Shown: positions 63,121-64,000 of the stretch, piece by piece
How positions within the stretch are numbered: the stretch's first letter is position 1
Layout: every line of letters starts with the position of its first letter
Origin: Melioribacter roseus
GTDB lineage: Bacteria > Bacteroidota > Ignavibacteria > Ignavibacteriales > Melioribacteraceae
Assembly: GCA_020722065.1 (NCBI GenBank)
Contig: DYLK01000002.1
Span: forward strand, 62,001-126,000
Direction: 5' to 3'
Length of the DNA stretch: 64,000 nucleotides
Notes under the pieces: model-generated
Database searches by the model: none
What the model saw: the letters and a program-made list of their open reading frames with translations, nothing else
Told to the model about the DNA's origin: nothing
Translations under genes and position numbers: made by a program

Positions 63121-64000
63121 TTAACTGAAAGTATTGTCTTCAATATTTTCCAGTAGATTTAGATAACTTTTATAACGTTCGGGGGAAATTACCCCGTTTT
63201 CAACTGCATTTCGTATTGCACAATTTGGTTCATGATTATGTGTACATGAATAATATTTGCATTGTCCCAAATATTCCGAAAACTCGGGGAAATAGTGGCA
63301 TAAATCTTCTTTAGTTAAACCAAAAGGCTCAATTTCTCTTACTCCTGGTGTATCGATCAACTCAAACTCATCTATTTTAAAAAGTGAACTTGTTACTGTT
63401 GTATGCGTTCCCTTGTTAGAAAAATCACTGATTTCTTTTGTTTTAAGATTAAGTTGTGGGAAAAGTGCATTTACTAATGAAGATTTACCAACTCCCGATT
63501 GTCCCCAAAAAATTGCTCTTTTTCTAAATAATTTTTCACGTAATTTTTCTAAATTCAATCTTTTTATCGCACTTGTTCCAATTACAAAGTACCCAATTTT
63601 TTTGTAAATGTTCTCCCAAAATTGGAATTCATTGTCATCTAAATCAATTTTATTAATTACAATAAGTGGTTCAATTTTGTTGCTTTCAGCAATAACAAGC
63701 ATTCTATCTAAAAATCGATTATTAAAGCGAGGTTCTGACAAACTTGTAACTATAACAAGAAAATCTACGTTTGCGGCAATTATTTGTTCTAATCTTTCGC
63801 CTTTTTCGCCTCTGGCTTTAATTTTAGGAGCTTTTCGTGAAATGAAATTTCGGCGTTCTTCAATTTCAAGAATAGAAGCAAGATTTTCTTCATCAGTCTC
63901 AATTAGGACGAAATCCCCAAGTGCAACAATATCAAGTTGACTTTGTTTATTTTTTTTTAAGTGGAATTTATTTTTAATTTTGCCAGGTAAAATCGCCCGA
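63121..64000 (-). CDS. rsgA: Ribosome small-subunit GTPase RsgA (5' end outside window)
   Basis: The frame is open through the window edge and encodes the OB fold (RAILPGKIKNKF), the circularly permuted GTPase with VINKIDLDD (G4) before GQSGVGKSSLVNAL (G1) and IDTPGVREIEPFG (G3), and a zinc site (CHYFPEF, CKYYSCTHNHEPNC). Only about 15 residues at the N-terminus are missing. RsgA checks maturation of the 30S subunit. A TTG at 63741 would give a false, shortened start. Confidence 0.95.
   Translation of the reverse strand, partial: RAILPGKIKNKFHLKKNKQSQLDIVALGDFVLIETDEENLASILEIEERRNFISRKAPKIKARGEKGERLEQIIAANVDFLVIVTSLSEPRFNNRFLDRMLVIAESNKIEPLIVINKIDLDDNEFQFWENIYKKIGYFVIGTSAIKRLNLEKLREKLFRKRAIFWGQSGVGKSSLVNALFPQLNLKTKEISDFSNKGTHTTVTSSLFKIDEFELIDTPGVREIEPFGLTKEDLCHYFPEFSEYLGQCKYYSCTHNHEPNCAIRNAVENGVISPERYKSYLNLLENIEDNTFS

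Overview
The window is an AT-rich stretch of a bacterial chromosome with densely packed housekeeping operons. Several things point to the Bacteroidota/Chlorobiota supergroup (FCB): a giant SprA translocon protein and a PorX-type response regulator of the type IX secretion system (T9SS), DUF4835, DUF4292 and DUF1460 proteins, a Bacteroidota-style omega subunit, and promoter-like TTTG-N18-20-TAnnTTTG elements. Hydroxysqualene-pathway genes, a eukaryote-type citrate synthase and PorV/PorQ-like proteins make an Ignavibacteria- or Kapabacteria-like lineage plausible, but this is inferred from gene content only. I see no mobile element, prophage, rRNA operon or CRISPR array. No gene-free stretch exceeds about 180 bases.

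Layout. 1-1656 (minus): the N-terminal part of mutS2, then cvpA and yqeY. 1794-8592 (minus): the classic yceD-rpmF-plsX-fabH-fabD-fabG-acpP-fabF-rnc fatty-acid operon. 8690-12429 (plus): a PrsW-like intramembrane protease, nadD, meaB and a methylcrotonyl-CoA-carboxylase-type carboxyltransferase, ending at a bidirectional terminator. 12500-18358 (minus): rpmA, rplU, a Gfo/Idh oxidoreductase, dxs, xseB, xseA and a solitary DNA methyltransferase. 18468-22443 (plus): surE, a membrane VWA-like protein, a bacteriohemerythrin and comF. 22440-28874 (minus): a fused SpmA/SpmB-type protein, a DUF1460 amidase-like protein, dnaB, a family-4 uracil-DNA glycosylase, rpoZ, gmk and yicC. A tRNA-Gln(CTG) follows on the plus strand.

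29150-43020 is envelope- and secretion-themed: an outer-membrane barrel, tsaE-porX-sprA, a DUF4835 (PorD-like) gene, and divergent genes for a PorV/PorQ/FadL-like barrel and a helix-hairpin-helix plus barrel protein. 43085-51275 (minus) is one compact gene string: two tandem TPR histidine-kinase paralogues (the second without the phosphoacceptor His and ATP-binding motifs), an HpnC-HpnD fusion, HpnE and citrate synthase. 51441-54121 holds a YjjG-like HAD phosphatase and a long-chain acyl-CoA synthetase. 54289-57927 is ccmC-ccmD-ccmE-ccmF with a Cys-type CcmE. 57986-64000 holds a flippase, an EnvC-like murein hydrolase activator, a DUF4292 lipoprotein, a TPR lipoprotein and rsgA, cut by the window edge.

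The most unusual points are the fused HpnC-HpnD enzyme downstream of a kinase/pseudokinase pair, a sprA reading frame that reaches its signal peptide without any ATG/GTG/TTG, the CxxxY CcmE, and an almost identical 18-base promoter block in front of two ribosomal-protein operons.
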